NCBI RefSeq assembly: GCF_000004075.3
Contig: NC_026656.2
Location: 17,122,607-17,186,606 of the forward strand
Direction of reading: 5' to 3'
DNA from: Cucumis sativus
Lineage: Eukaryota; Streptophyta; Magnoliopsida; Cucurbitales; Cucurbitaceae
Length of the DNA: 64,000 nt
The position numbers and the translations under genes are program-made. The notes beneath the pieces were generated by a model. That model ran no database searches. It was not told the DNA's origin and saw only the letters and a list, made by a program, of their open reading frames with translations. Positions 40,336 through 52,700 of the stretch are shown one piece after another (position 1 is the stretch's first letter; each line of letters opens with the position of its first letter).

Positions 40336-42726
40336 ATGGACCCCAGGAAACTTGGATTCCCCGAGCAGATTCTATCTCCGAGGAGAAGAGTTGTTCCTGG
40401 ATTTGGTCTTGGCATTTCCCTTTCTCTTATTGTTCTTAGCTTTCTTTTGCTCTACACTTCTTCTCACGGCAAATTTTTCTTCTCTCTTTATGATCAACCC
40501 CCTTCCGTTGATTCTCTCTTTTCTTCTTGGTCTTTCTCTTTCTCTTCTCCTTCCTTCTCTCCTTTCACTCCTAATTCCTCCAACTTGCCCACCTATGATG
40601 ATCCTTCCCTCCCTTCCCAATTCCCCCCATTTCCCAATCACACTCATCGTCACAACAATGCCACCCTTCAACTCAATCCCCATTCCCCCAATGCCTCTCT
40701 GTTTCCTCCAAATGCAACTCTTTTCGACATCCCAGAGTTGGACACCCAACACAATTTCCCCCCCTCTAACTCCACTTCTTTGAACACCAATACTACTCGA
40801 TATCCTAAGGACACCAATCATTCTTCCAATGCTCAGGGCAATATGCCATCACAACCCAATGGTGGTGCCACAAATTCAAGCCACACAATTGAAATTTCCA
40901 ACAACACTCAGCCCCTGCTAACATCTGATGACAGTTTTTACGAGGATTGTGATATCTTCGATGGTGAATGGGTGAGGGATGATTCAAAGCCATATTATCC
41001 TTTAGGTTCTTGCCCTTTCATTGATAGGGACTTCGATTGTGATCTTAATAAAAGGCCAGACGATGGATATGTGAAATGGAAATGGCAGCCATATGGGTGT
41101 AACATTCCAAGGTATTACATTAACCTGATCCCAAACCACCCCCCCCGATCCTTAATTTACATGCATCATTAGGTTTGCTCCATGTGATATTCCTATTTCA
41201 TAATGCATGCAACATATATGAGATGCATTTTGAGGTTACGAACCACTGTCCTAATACCTCTTTTGAACACTGCTTCTTTTACAGTCTGAATGCAACACAT
41301 TTTCTAGAGGTGTTGAGAGGAAGGAGTCTGGTGTTTGTTGGGGATTCATTGAATAGGAACATGTGGGAGTCTCTCGTCTGCATTCTTCGTCATAGTGTAA
41401 GCGACAAGAAAAAAGTGTATGAGATATCCGGAAGGACAGAGTTCAAGAAGAAGGGCTTCTACGCCTTCCGTTTCGAGGCAGGATTTCCTTGGATGTTTGT
41501 TTATTTATTCTCTCCATTGTCCAAAGTTTTAAACACATGTTTGTTATTTTTGGAACGTTTTCAACTCATCTTTCCGTTTTGTTGTATCTGCAGGACTACA
41601 ATTGTTCCGTGGATTTTGTTAGTTCTCCATTCCTAGTTAGGGAGTCTTCGTTCAAAAGAAAGAATGGAACCATCGAGACATTAAGATTGGATCTAATGGA
41701 CCCAACAACCGAAATGTATCGGGATTCCGATGTTTTGGTCTTTAATACAGGCCATTGGTGGACTCATGATAAAACATCGAGGGGGTATGTATTGTACTCA
41801 TCATTTTTTTTCAATCCAACCTCTTGGGGAGATTGTGCTCCATTACATTTCTCTTTAGCTTGAAATTCATCTGGACTTACCTCGCATAATATCTTGCCAT
41901 GATGCATCACCATTTGTAGCAGTTTTCGGTTGTTGAAGCTGTTTTTGTTTTCGCTTCTATTTCAGAGAAGACTATTACCAAGAAGGTAACCATGTGCACT
42001 CAAAACTCAAGGTGTTGGAAGCGTTTAAGAGGGCTCTCACCACTTGGGGTCGATGGATCGACAACAATGTTGATAAAAATCGAACTCTGGTTTTCTTCAG
42101 AGGGTATTCATATTCTCATTTCAGGTATACAAATTTCTCTTGTTTTCTTGCTTCCAAACTAAATATTGTTATAGATATATGATTTAACATGGAGAATATG
42201 CTACTAGTCCAAAATGAACGAACAATATTATTAATTTATTGGTTATTATTATTTTAATGAATTCATCACGTTCAGTGCAAAACATCACATTGAAAAGGGT
42301 CTGTCTATTCTCGTTCTAGTAAAAACTAAATGAATGAAGATGAACTTGAACTCCCAACTTTTTTTTTCCATTAATGCTTCCAGTGGTGGCGAGTGGAACT
42401 CTGGAGGGCAATGCAACATTGAAACGGAACCAATTTATAACAAAACACACTTGGGCAAATACCCTAAGAAAATGAGGGCTCTGGAATATGTGATTCAGGA
42501 GATGAAAACGCCAGTGTCATACTTAAACATAACCAGGCTCACTCACTATCGGAAGGACGCACACCCTTCAATTTATAGAATGGAGTACAAGACAGAAGCA
42601 GAAAAACGTGCAGGCCTGCGAGTTCAAGATTGTAGCCATTGGTGCTTGCCCGGGGTACCTGATACTTGGAACGAGCTGCTTTATGCATCTGTTTTAAGGA
42701 TGGCAAAGAGATATTGGAACAACTAA
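40336..42726 (+). CDS. TRICHOME BIREFRINGENCE-LIKE protein, TBL1/TBL2 type
   Basis: Five exons, 40336-41111, 41285-41477, 41594-41784, 41966-42124 and 42384-42726, join in phase to 553 residues. A membrane anchor (about residues 20-43) is followed by a long Ser/Pro/Asn-rich stem with many NXS/T sites, as expected for a Golgi type II protein. The PMR5N part starts at [11 protein letters not shown]. The esterase core has the GDS motif (VFVGDS, S280) and the C-terminal DXXH motif (DCSH, D522 and H525). TBL proteins O-acetylate cell-wall polysaccharides such as pectin, xylan or mannan using this Ser-His-Asp site. TBL2 similarity rests on stretches such as [11 protein letters not shown] and [13 protein letters not shown]. 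Intron 2 seems to have a GC donor (GAG before GCAGGA). A second in-frame reading from an ATG at 40331 is in a different frame and was not chosen. Confidence 0.92.
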
Positions 42727-43106
42727 GGAAGATTTGTACATCACCATGTGATGTGAAATGATCGCATAACCTTTTTTCCATATCTTTTTTTTTTGTAATT
42801 TGTTCTTTTTGTTGGGTTTTGGGGTAAAGATATATATCAATTCTTGTTTAATCGCTTAGGTCCCGAGCAGCAGCATGGTGCATGCTCATGTGGAGGAAAC
42901 TACATGTTGCTGACTTATAGATTGCCTGAGTTGTGCAAATGTAGAGCCAACAATGATCATATGTGTATGTGTATTCTGTTAATCCAATTTATTTAGAAAT
43001 AGAAATATTTTTTTGGGTATAAACTTGCAGTTCTAGTGGATGTTTGGCATAAGTAATTGCGACATCTAACAAAAGAAAGAGAAAGAGATAAGAAAGTTTC
43101 ATTTCA
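42727..43106. other. TBL 3' flank
   Basis: TBL 3' UTR and a short AT-rich spacer before the presumed 3' end of the minus-strand small unit. Nothing else was seen. Confidence 0.5.
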
Positions 43107-43113
43107 TTTTTAT
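43107..43113 (-). terminator. Candidate poly-A signal of the small-ORF unit
   Basis: AATAAAA on the minus strand, 57 bases past the stop codon of the 48-residue frame and followed by AT-rich sequence. It suits a 3' end shortly below 43.1 kb. Confidence 0.4.
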
Positions 43114-43169
43114 TGAATTGTAGTGATCGTAGTTGTTGCAAAGAAACATAGTAAGATAGGAAGACGACC

Positions 43170-43316
43170 CTATAAACTGGACTCAGAAGAGTCCACGCCG
43201 TTTCGTGACTTGCCGGTTTGCCAAAGCAGAATCCAAAAGCCAAGCAGAGAGTAAGGCATGGCTGACGGGTTAAGCCCAGGAATATGAGGAGGAAGGTGAG
43301 AGATTGGCATTGGCAT
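43170..43316 (-). CDS. Possible small protein, 48 residues
   Basis: A 49-codon frame from the ATG at 43314-43316 to TAG at 43170-43172. A TATA-like TATTTAAA lies about 145 bases upstream and AATAAAA 57 bases downstream, together outlining a compact transcript of about 350 bases. The predicted peptide has a Pro/His-rich start (MPMPISHLPPHIPGLNP), a hydrophobic core (YSLLGFWILLW) and a polar serine-rich end. The core is too short for a confident transmembrane helix, but association with a membrane is possible. The block is also less AT-rich than its surroundings. A five-codon ATG frame precedes it. I do not recognise the peptide; the unit could equally be a non-coding RNA or chance. Confidence 0.35.
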   Translation of the reverse strand: MPMPISHLPPHIPGLNPSAMPYSLLGFWILLWQTGKSRNGVDSSESSL

Positions 43317-43460
43317 TGTATTCTTTCACCTGATCTCCATTAGCTTTTCTTCAAGGCCTGTGGTGGTGGTCCATAAACCACAGCCCCACAGCCTCTCTCT
43401 CATTCAACACTTGAGCTCTCAAAAAAGCTAGAGGGAGAAGCTGCCTTCTTCATTCTGGGC

Positions 43461-43468
43461 TTTAAATA
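43461..43468 (-). promoter_or_regulatory. TATA-like element of the small-ORF unit
   Basis: TATTTAAA on the minus strand, followed after about 30 bases by a purine/pyrimidine-balanced leader. It is a weak but well-placed TATA variant. Confidence 0.4.
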
Positions 43469-46380
43469 CACAACCCAACTGTTACCCCCACTGCCATTAT
43501 AATACTCTCACCACCCATCTGTTGCTATTCCAAGCTGGATAAGCTTCAAGTTTAAGGATTTGGAAGTGGAAGTGGAAGGGGATTCAATTTTTGGTGGAAC
43601 TTCCAATTCCAATTCACACATCACAAAAATTAATGCTTGACTCAGCTTTACATTAACAAACACCTCTCTTCAATAGACAATACTTGTTTGAAGATTCCCC
43701 TCTTTAGTTGACTATCTTGTTTGAGTTAAACAATAATTATAAAGTGGAGAATCAAATGGTTGATTTGACCACAAACACATATATATATATGTAGACAATA
43801 GAAAAAGGGTAAAATATGAAATTTGGGTGGAAGAAGGTTTAAGTATATTGTACGAAAAAGAATTTTGAAGGAGGAAAGAAAAATGAAAGAAGAGGAAATG
43901 GGGCGTAGTTGATTATATAAGAAGATTGATGTAGGAGAGGATGTTGAGAAAAGTGAAAAAGACAAAAGAGATGCATCTCAGAATCGCACCTACTAACACA
44001 AGAAGTATCCACTATTCTATTATTTATGCGCATTGCTTTTGATAATGGCGTGTCTATCCATTCCCTATGTAAGTTCCCAACGAGAGAGAGAGAGAGAGAG
44101 TTATTGAAATGAACATTGGAGTGGGCTGGATTAGATTGGGCCTGGGTTGAGTCCTCCCAGGGCCCAGCAAGGTAATAAGAGAGAGATAACGGTGAAATGG
44201 GGAAGGGGAAGTGGAAGTGGAAGCGGAAGGGAGAGGCATTGAACAAATGAAATAGATTTGAATGAGTGGTCAATTATTAAAGTAGATTAAAAAAGAAAAA
44301 AAAAAAGAAAGAAAGAAGAACGTGTTAAGCTATCGCTTTCAAAATAGACAAACGGCACCTCATCCCACGACACGAACTCCACCCTTTTTAACTCGCCTTT
44401 CCCTACTCATCATTCCTCTTGTGATTATATATTATACTGAAGCCTAGATGACCTAAATAGAAATTCACAATTTTTACTACGTCTAAATTAAAATATTATG
44501 ATTGTTTCAATTATTGGTCCGCCTGTGTAAATTAAGAAACAAACAAGCAAATATATATATATATGCATCCATTGTGGTATTTGTTTTGATGTTGACCAGA
44601 AACAGAGGGGGTTGTAATTATTTATTTGTAAGTTAGCTTTGGATAGGTGGCCTGCAAGAAGGGATAGGGGATGTTTCTTCCACCTTCTGTCTACCCTTTT
44701 CTATTCTTCTTTTGGTTGCTTCTCCATCCATTACATCTTCTCTTTACTTTCTATCTATCACCTTCTTCTAATAATTCATCTTTTCAACACTTTTTAACTC
44801 TCTCTCCCTCTCCTTCCAATGTTTTCAATTAAGTTAACTAATTAGGAGGTTGGAATGGGAAACTTATAATTAATTTACACTTATACTTACGGGGGACACA
44901 CAACACATCTCATGTTCTTCATTTGACTCTAGTCAATCCCACTGGGCTCCACTCTCTCCATCAACAATTCCAATTATATTCTACAGTACCTTTTCAGTTT
45001 TCACCCTTCCAAATTAGTTCTCTTCTAATTTACATTCACCTTTTCTTTCTTCTTCTTATTTTACACTCATTTCTTTTCTCCTTTACCACCATTGCTTTCA
45101 ATTTTCCTTTTTTTTAACATTCATATCCCTTTCTATAAATCAATGCACACCTTCTTAAATCATCCACTGCCTATCTATATTTCTTACTTTTTTCCTTCTC
45201 AATATCCCTTCCATCTTTCTCTTTTCTTTCTTAAATCCTTCTACACTCCAACTTAATTAACTCTTCAACTTACTACATCTTTTCAATTACTTACGATACC
45301 AACAATTCTTGAAAATTTTCTATTATTTTAATATTTTAAATAAACGTAGATGACAACCTTCACCTTTCAAGGCCGTTATAAATTCCTATGTAAAATAAGA
45401 ATATTCATATTTTGTCTTAGATAACGTTAATTTGCATTTGAAACGTACATCATTTTAAATTTAAGTTATGAAAGGAGACGGACTACAAAAACACCATTTT
45501 CAATTATTCTAAATAGTTTACAAAAACGGGACTTTAAAAGCTCACATTAACGTATTTAGAAAATTTTAGTTTAAGTTGATACCTTAGTATAATTTGGACT
45601 ATTCTTTTTGCCATGACTTTAGTTATTTCTTCCAAAAAAAGAAAAAAACAAAAAGAAAGAAAGAAAATTTGTACTGTAATTAATTAAATGCTAAATTTAA
45701 GTAATAATTTGCATAGTAAAACACATTTCATCAACCAGCATACACAGTAAAATTTCAGATCGTATTTGTTGGTGTATGTTATAATGCAATTTAAATTTTT
45801 GTTATATATTAAAAATATTTTCAATAAATTTGTCATAACCCAAATAATTATAACTTTGCTGTTCACAATAAATTTGTTGAATCAAAGTGATTGTAATTGT
45901 TTTATAACCCTAAATTATTGTAATTTAAATTGTGATATTACTAATCAATTATCTTGTTTTAGGCTATCCCAATAAATATATATAGAGAGAGAGTGTTATA
46001 TTTTGGTTTAATCACGGGGGATGAGGATGGTTGCATATTTTTACATTATTCGAATGTTGCAGTAGTACACAATTTAAATTAGAATGGCATCATAGATTAA
46101 TCATATTAGGTTCATAATTAGTTTAGATAGAAATGTTATATTTAATAACAATAACAATAAATAATAATAATAATAATAAAAGAAATAGGTAGGATGGTTA
46201 TTGTTAGTAAGGTGAACATATATATATATATATACGATGAGGAAAGCAGAATGGGGCCAGAAGAGAATATGGAAACTGGGGGGAGAGAGTACAGAAGGGG
46301 AAGGGGAAGGGGAAGGAGAATAGAGTAGCGGTGGCCGTGGCTGAAATGTTGCAGTGAAAAGGGAGGACGATGATTGATTT

Positions 46381-46404
46381 GCATTGGCATTGGCATTGGC
46401 ATTG
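46381..46404. repeat. (GCATTG)4 hexamer repeat
   Basis: Four perfect copies of a six-base unit about 230 bases before the KNOX TATA box. Two copies of the same unit also appear at about 43305-43317. Confidence 0.9.
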
Positions 46405-46614
46405 GATAAGTAAATTAATAGTAATATAAATAAGAACAAATATTTCCTCACTTCTCTTCCACCGCTGTTGTGTAGTAACAATTAACAAACAACATGAAAA
46501 TGAAACCCCCATCCCCATTCCCATCCCCATCTCCCCATCCCCACACCCCTCCACTGCGCCTTCTCCGACAATCCTTCAACCACATTACTATTTCAAATCA
46601 AATTCAAGTCCTTT

Positions 46615-46661
46615 TATATAAATGGGGTTCCCTTTACCTCTTCTTTCCTTTTTTTTTTTTT

Positions 46662-46708
<47 letters not shown>

Positions 46709-46782
46709 GCCGAACCCACCCCCCCCTACCTATCTTGTTTTCCTCATCTACCCCTTTTCCTTCCTTCCTTCCTTCAAATTAA
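46615..46782 (+). promoter_or_regulatory. KNOX TATA box and leader with (TC)21
   Basis: TATATAAA at 46615-46622 is followed by a T-rich run, a perfect (TC)21 repeat at 46665-46706 and a CTTC-rich leader up to the ATG. CT repeats in 5' leaders are common in plant regulatory genes, and the repeat length is likely to vary between individuals. Confidence 0.65.
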
Positions 46783-49700
46783 ATGGAGGATAATATGTAT
46801 GGCATGCCTAAGTCCTTCCTTCCACCCGACAATCTTATCCTTCCCCTCGATTACCAATCCTTGCTTTCTTCCTCCAACTACCGCCGCGATCCTATTCCTA
46901 TGTTCGGATCTCATCAATTGCTTTCCCGCCCTACTTCCGCCATATCCCAAGCTGAACCACCTTCTACTACTACTCCCGATTTTCCGATCCCTCGAGAAGA
47001 CCTTCTCAGCGTCACCAAGGCCAAAATTGTCTCTCATCCTACCTATCCTCGCCTGCTTCATGCTTATATTGACTGCCAGAAGGTGATCCCAACCCTCTTT
47101 TTCTCAGTTTCAAATTCAATTGCCTTGCCTCCAACTACTGTGCTTTACTTCCATTTAAATACTTTCTTCTTTTCATTTTCAAATTCTCACTCTTCTGTCA
47201 AATACTCTATTGTTTGAAGACCATAAACAAATGACGCTAAATATAATTGTTTTGCGATTGCCGATCTTTTACGTTCTTTCTTTTTCCATTCCAAGAACCG
47301 AGGCTTTTTTTCCCCCAGGAAGAAACGAAGATGGTGGCTTCTGACAATTTATTGCGCAAGTAGAAATTGCTATAGTTTGTTTGTTTGTTTGTTTTTTTTT
47401 AATTCTCTTATGTTCCCTTTTACTATCAATGAACCCTAGAAATTAAAAAAAAAAAAAAAAAAAAGGAAAATCAGCAGGTGTGATTTTCAGTTAGATGGTT
47501 TAAACAAAATGAAAAAGATTGTGTGTTTCTGGTGAATGGTAAAGTAAGAGGGTAGAGAATGAATTGAAGTAGATGGTTTATTAATTGACTTAATATTGGG
47601 GTCAGGTTGGAGCTCCTCCGGAGGTAGCGTGCTTGTTGGAGGAAATCAGGCGAGAAAACGACAGTCAAGAACAAAACGGGATCTCCACGTGCTTCGGAGC
47701 CGATCCCGAGCTCGATGAGTTCATGGTAATGGTCCCCCACACGCAAACTTCTTCGTGATTCTAACCCCCAATTTGGCCATGGCTCCTTTTTATTCTATAA
47801 ATATATATTTCAGTCTAACTGGAAACTCTTTTATTGTCTCTCCGGATAGGAAGCGTACTGTGACATGCTGGTGAAGTACAAATCAGATCTCTCAAGGCCC
47901 TTTCATGAAGCTTTCTCCTTCTTAAACAACATCCAACTGCAACTTTGCAACCTTGGCGCTCCTGCCTCCACTTCAACTCCTTCCAGTCAGTCTCTCTCTC
48001 TCTCTCTCTCACCCCCTCCATTCTTTCAATAATTGCTTCACTTCCCACTCTTTTTCCATTTATTATTTCCATTCCCTCTTCATATTATTGCATCCTTTTT
48101 TTCTGCCAGCTACATTGTTTTGCCTTTTATCTCTATCTCTATCTCTATCTTTTTTTCTTATAACTTGGAAGAAAATAAAAAATACTAAAGCAATCCCACC
48201 TTCTCTGTCAATCCTTTTGATTTAACAAAAACGAAAACAATTAAAAACTTGGAAGAATAATTAAAACACGAGCAAACAGCACAGCGAACCCTAGTACAGA
48301 GAGACCCACGCCTTTGATTGCCCACGATTCTCGCGGTTTTTGCCGGTGATTATTGCTTCCTCAGTGTTTTCAGTTTTGTACAATGGACGTATCATTATTT
48401 AAGCTTGGGGACTTTAAATGGAACAGCAACTACTCAAGTCTGGACCTTAGTCCCTTCCCTATAGTGACCTAAACATTTTCCCTTCCCTTGCTTCTGTCTG
48501 GACTGCTGATCATTTGTTTTGATTTCATTTCTCGGTCAGTTTCTTTTGTTTCAAAATTCATTTTCCTTTTCTGTCTTTTCTTATCCTTTTCGATGGTAAG
48601 CCGGATAAAAACAGCTTTCCGTACTAGAGATGCAGTCTTTGACTATTGGATATTGGGGATGACTTTCGCGTATGGTAATTAATTAAATGGTATAGACTTA
48701 TGGTCGGCCTGGTTGGTCACAATGATTAAATATGGAGGAAGCCTACACAAATGGAGTTCAGAGGCTTTTTTTTTTTTTTTTTCTTTCTTTGGGTTTAAAC
48801 GCCTCTTCTTCTCATCAAAATATGAAACGGGTTGTTTTACTAGGTAAATTTAAGATAGCACAGAACTTACACAATTTTCATCTTTCCTCCTCTGGGCTCT
48901 GGCATCTATAAATGGGTGGGAGGGAGAGGCCCTCCTCCTAGTGCATGTTTGTTTAGTTGAGTAAGTCACGTAGCACGAGTGTGGCAGGTGGCGTAGATTG
49001 TTGTTATCCTTTTCATATGTAGCTGGTTTTTTATTTTTTTCGGTCACCTATTGCCTTTGATAGCGGGTGGTGTAGATTTTTGTTATCTTTGTTTACATGC
49101 TATGTGTGTTTTTTTTTTTTAGAAAAAAGGGTTTGAGAAAAATATTTGCAAACACCTATTTTTGTATCTCACAAAATTGTTCATTTATTTCTTTAATATG
49201 TGTGATAATAGGGGAATGCATAGACTTAATGTATCTTGAGAAGAGATGCATCTAAATAGGTCTGCACAATACAATATCATCTATTTATTTCTCCTCAACT
49301 TTCCCTTTTTCACTGTTGTTTTATCACTTGAACATTTCCATACTTGAGATGTTTGTAGGACTGTGTCGAACAGTTCTCTCATCTTATTAGACTAGACCCT
49401 ACGAATACATACTTGAAATGAACCACAGTAAAAATTTCTTTTCCTTTGTTTTTTTTCTTAAAGAAAGATACGGACCAACATAGTAAGATGAGCTTGGTAT
49501 TCATAAGATGCAAATAGGCCGGGGAGAAAAACAAGAAAGATTGGAAGATGTTTAATCTATTAATTTCCTCAAGCAAGGACTAAATAGTCCTTTTTATAAC
49601 TTAGGTTAAAAAATCTCTATGTGGTTTTTCTATCAATAAAGGTAATGTTCCCTTGGGTAACACTTTTATGCAAGTTTAGCAACATTTTAAAGAATTGTAA

Positions 49701-52700
49701 ATATACACTTTTATGCAAGTTTAGCAACATTTTAAACAATTGTAAATATACTCCAAGTCCAAGTAACAAACTTTTAAAGATGGACTTAAATTTGGTTATA
49801 TCTACCATTTTTATTCTCTTGTGTTTTATGGTTAAATCTGTTTGGCTGATATACCCAATAAAAAAAAAGTAAATTTGTCAAATTATTTACTAATATACAG
49901 TCAATTTTTTAAATTCTATCAATAATAGATATTGATAGCCATTGGTGATGATTAACATTGATAAAATTTAATTTTGTTACAGCAAGTATTTTAATTTATT
50001 TTGCTATTCACTATCATTAACAAAATTTAGAATTTTGCTGGTAAGTATTTTAATTTATTTTATTATTTTAAAAAATGTTCCTATTTCCCACTATAGTTTT
50101 TAAATTCACCTTATGCTCAAAACAGTGGGTAAGCCTTTCATTACTCTATTTTTTATGTCTTAAGAATTTTCAATTTAAGGAACTATTTATTTGGGTTGAG
50201 AATATTCTTAATTTGCAGTTTAAAAAAAAAGCTTATTCTTAATTTGCACTTAAAAAAAGCTATTTTTAAGTGTTAAATAAGCTTTTATTTTCTACTAAAG
50301 CAGAAAATATCTTTGAGAATGAATGTTACTATAAATTTTTAGAACATTCAACATAGTTTTAGACGATGTAGGGAAACCTTTATAAATGCATATTGATGTA
50401 AAAAGGGGGTGAGTGGATTATGAATACGAACCGTATAAAACTTTCTGAAGAAAGAAAATATTTTCGTCTGAAATTTAATTATTCAAAATTTCAAAGAATG
50501 TAATATTAATGCTCATGATTCAGTTGTTTATCCTAACGATAAGAAAAAAAAAAAAAAAAAAGGTTGTAGAGCGATTCTCAAGGTAATACCTGCAAAAGTC
50601 TGTAAAATAACCTACATAGCTGCATAGCTACGGTTCCCAATGCCAATTATCATTTCCCATAAACTAATAGTCTTCGTTTCCGGTAATCTAGAATCTAGAG
50701 TTTAGTTGCTCTTTGTTTTTCTTTTTCGTATATTCATGTATCTCTTGTCTTACAACCGCTATATACATATTGTGATATTCAGTTTGTTTTCTTCCCCTTG
50801 CAAATCTGTTAATTATTTTATGTTTTAGAATTTAGCGAATAGAATTGTGCCTTGGGTGGGCATATTGGTTTGAAAATGCTCCTTGAATTGGATAGTATTT
50901 TTCTTTTATCTTATTTGTTTTCTATCTTTGAAATTGAATGTGGGTTAATATTTTGTTTGTGTTTCAAATCTTTTTGGTAAGTTTCTCCTGGTGCTGATAG
51001 TATTGATCTATAATGTTATAATGAAAGCCTATATTCATGTGACTGAGGTTGACTAACCGTTGACTTCGTTTGTTGAGTAAGTGATAGAAGTTATGGAATA
51101 TGAATATAATATTTTCATTAGAGAAGTGATTATGATTATATCACTTCCTTCATCCTTTTTGCTTTTTCCAAAAAATACCTTTTTATCTCTGCTCATACTA
51201 TTGCATTTGTAATATTTAGATTTGAAATAAACGCATCATCAAGGGTTTATACACGAGGAAGAATGCTTCCTCCCCACGCACACACACGCCGACCTTTTCC
51301 GCCATTTGCGAAATCTGCAAGTGCAAATGAATGAATATGGCAGCTTTATATGTTCACATCATCTTTGATTAAAGATTTAGCTTTGCGAAAGGGTCGTCTA
51401 GATCATGGAATAGCAATCTCATAGGTCGTAGTCGGAAACTAATATTATTTATTGAGAAGGTACATTTGCCTTTTTTGGTATGTTGTCTTGTCGTCATCTT
51501 TAAAATATTTTTTCACTTTGGGCTGCCTATCTTCAACGCTTTCATTGGGGGTGTGCACTAGGTCTAATTTGTCTCTTATGAACAACTTATGTGAACTATG
51601 ACTTAAATGTTAAAGAGCAGCAAAAAATAATCTATTATAATTAAGCTATTTTATTGAACTTATTTGTGTCTAATATTTAGGGTTTTGTTGTTTAGACAAC
51701 TATGTGATTTCATATAATTGAGTTTTTTTTTTTTTTTTTTTTTTTTCCATTCGACTGGACACTATTTGTTTGTATTTAGTGATTTACAAAACAATATCCA
51801 CGGTATTATTTTCTTCCTATTATTTTTCGGACTTGGCGTAATAGCCAGCGGCAATGGTGTTTGTAATGTGGTATTTGTGAAATTTACTGGTTTATACGAT
51901 GAATAATTGTGGTTTATTTAATAATTAACTTTGATATGGTATGATATGTTCATACAGATTATTTTATTCTCAACTCCTAAGACTTTAGCGTGGTTTTTGT
52001 GCAATAAGATTTATACCAATATATAGTCTCCATCCATCTTCTTTTTACTCTTAATCTGTTTGAAATTGTGTATGAGCTTCGTTTTTAATAATGTTTCCTG
52101 TTAATATTTTTTGATCAAATTCTCTCCCCTCCTGCCAAGCCAATTCACAACCTTTCCTTACAAGGATAGCTATAGTTTCAAATATATAACCATTAGATTC
52201 AAATGATTAATTATTTATATATATATATAGTAAAATTTATAAGAGTTTATAAATCCATCATGGATAGTTGATAGTACTAGTTATATTTATAATTTTTTTA
52301 AAAATCCTCCCATACCATTTATAATTATATCCAAAATTGGTGTATGTTATAATTATCATCCCATAGTAGCGGTTGAGTTTTTGTGTTTTTTTGTAACACA
52401 TCTCATTAGGATCAGAAGACTGTAGATTCTTTGGTTCGTCAATTTTCATTGTCCTATATTCATGAGCACGCATATATAAAAAGAAATTTTCACAATTTTA
52501 ATTTATTTAATACAATAAAATTACATAATCAAAACTACAAATCTCAGTCACTAACACATTATAAGGTGTTATTTGTTTCCAGTTATAGTTAACAGTGGAT
52601 GAAATAATTTTAAAATAAGTGAACCCTAAACCAAAAGGGTGATCTTTCAGTCCACTAATGTTTTACGGTGTTTGCAAGTATTTTTAAAATTTTAAAATAA

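Larger units (their letters stand above)
43317..46614. other. Intergenic region before the KNOX gene
   Basis: About 3.3 kb. The left edge holds the promoter of the small minus-strand unit. The rest is AT-rich with GA runs (about 44.09 kb), pyrimidine-rich stretches (44.7-45.2 kb), TA runs and an ATA repeat near 46.16 kb. It should contain the KNOX promoter. No further gene was recognised. Confidence 0.5.

Noticed and set aside
40331-40783. 150-codon frame starting five bases before the TBL start
   Set aside because: It overlaps the TBL exon in another frame. The TBL frame carries the anchor, stem and PMR5N residues and splices in phase.
46101-46554. Three overlapping minus-strand frames before the KNOX gene
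   Set aside because: Translations are driven by the GCATTG, GGGAAG and ATA repeats and carry no domain.
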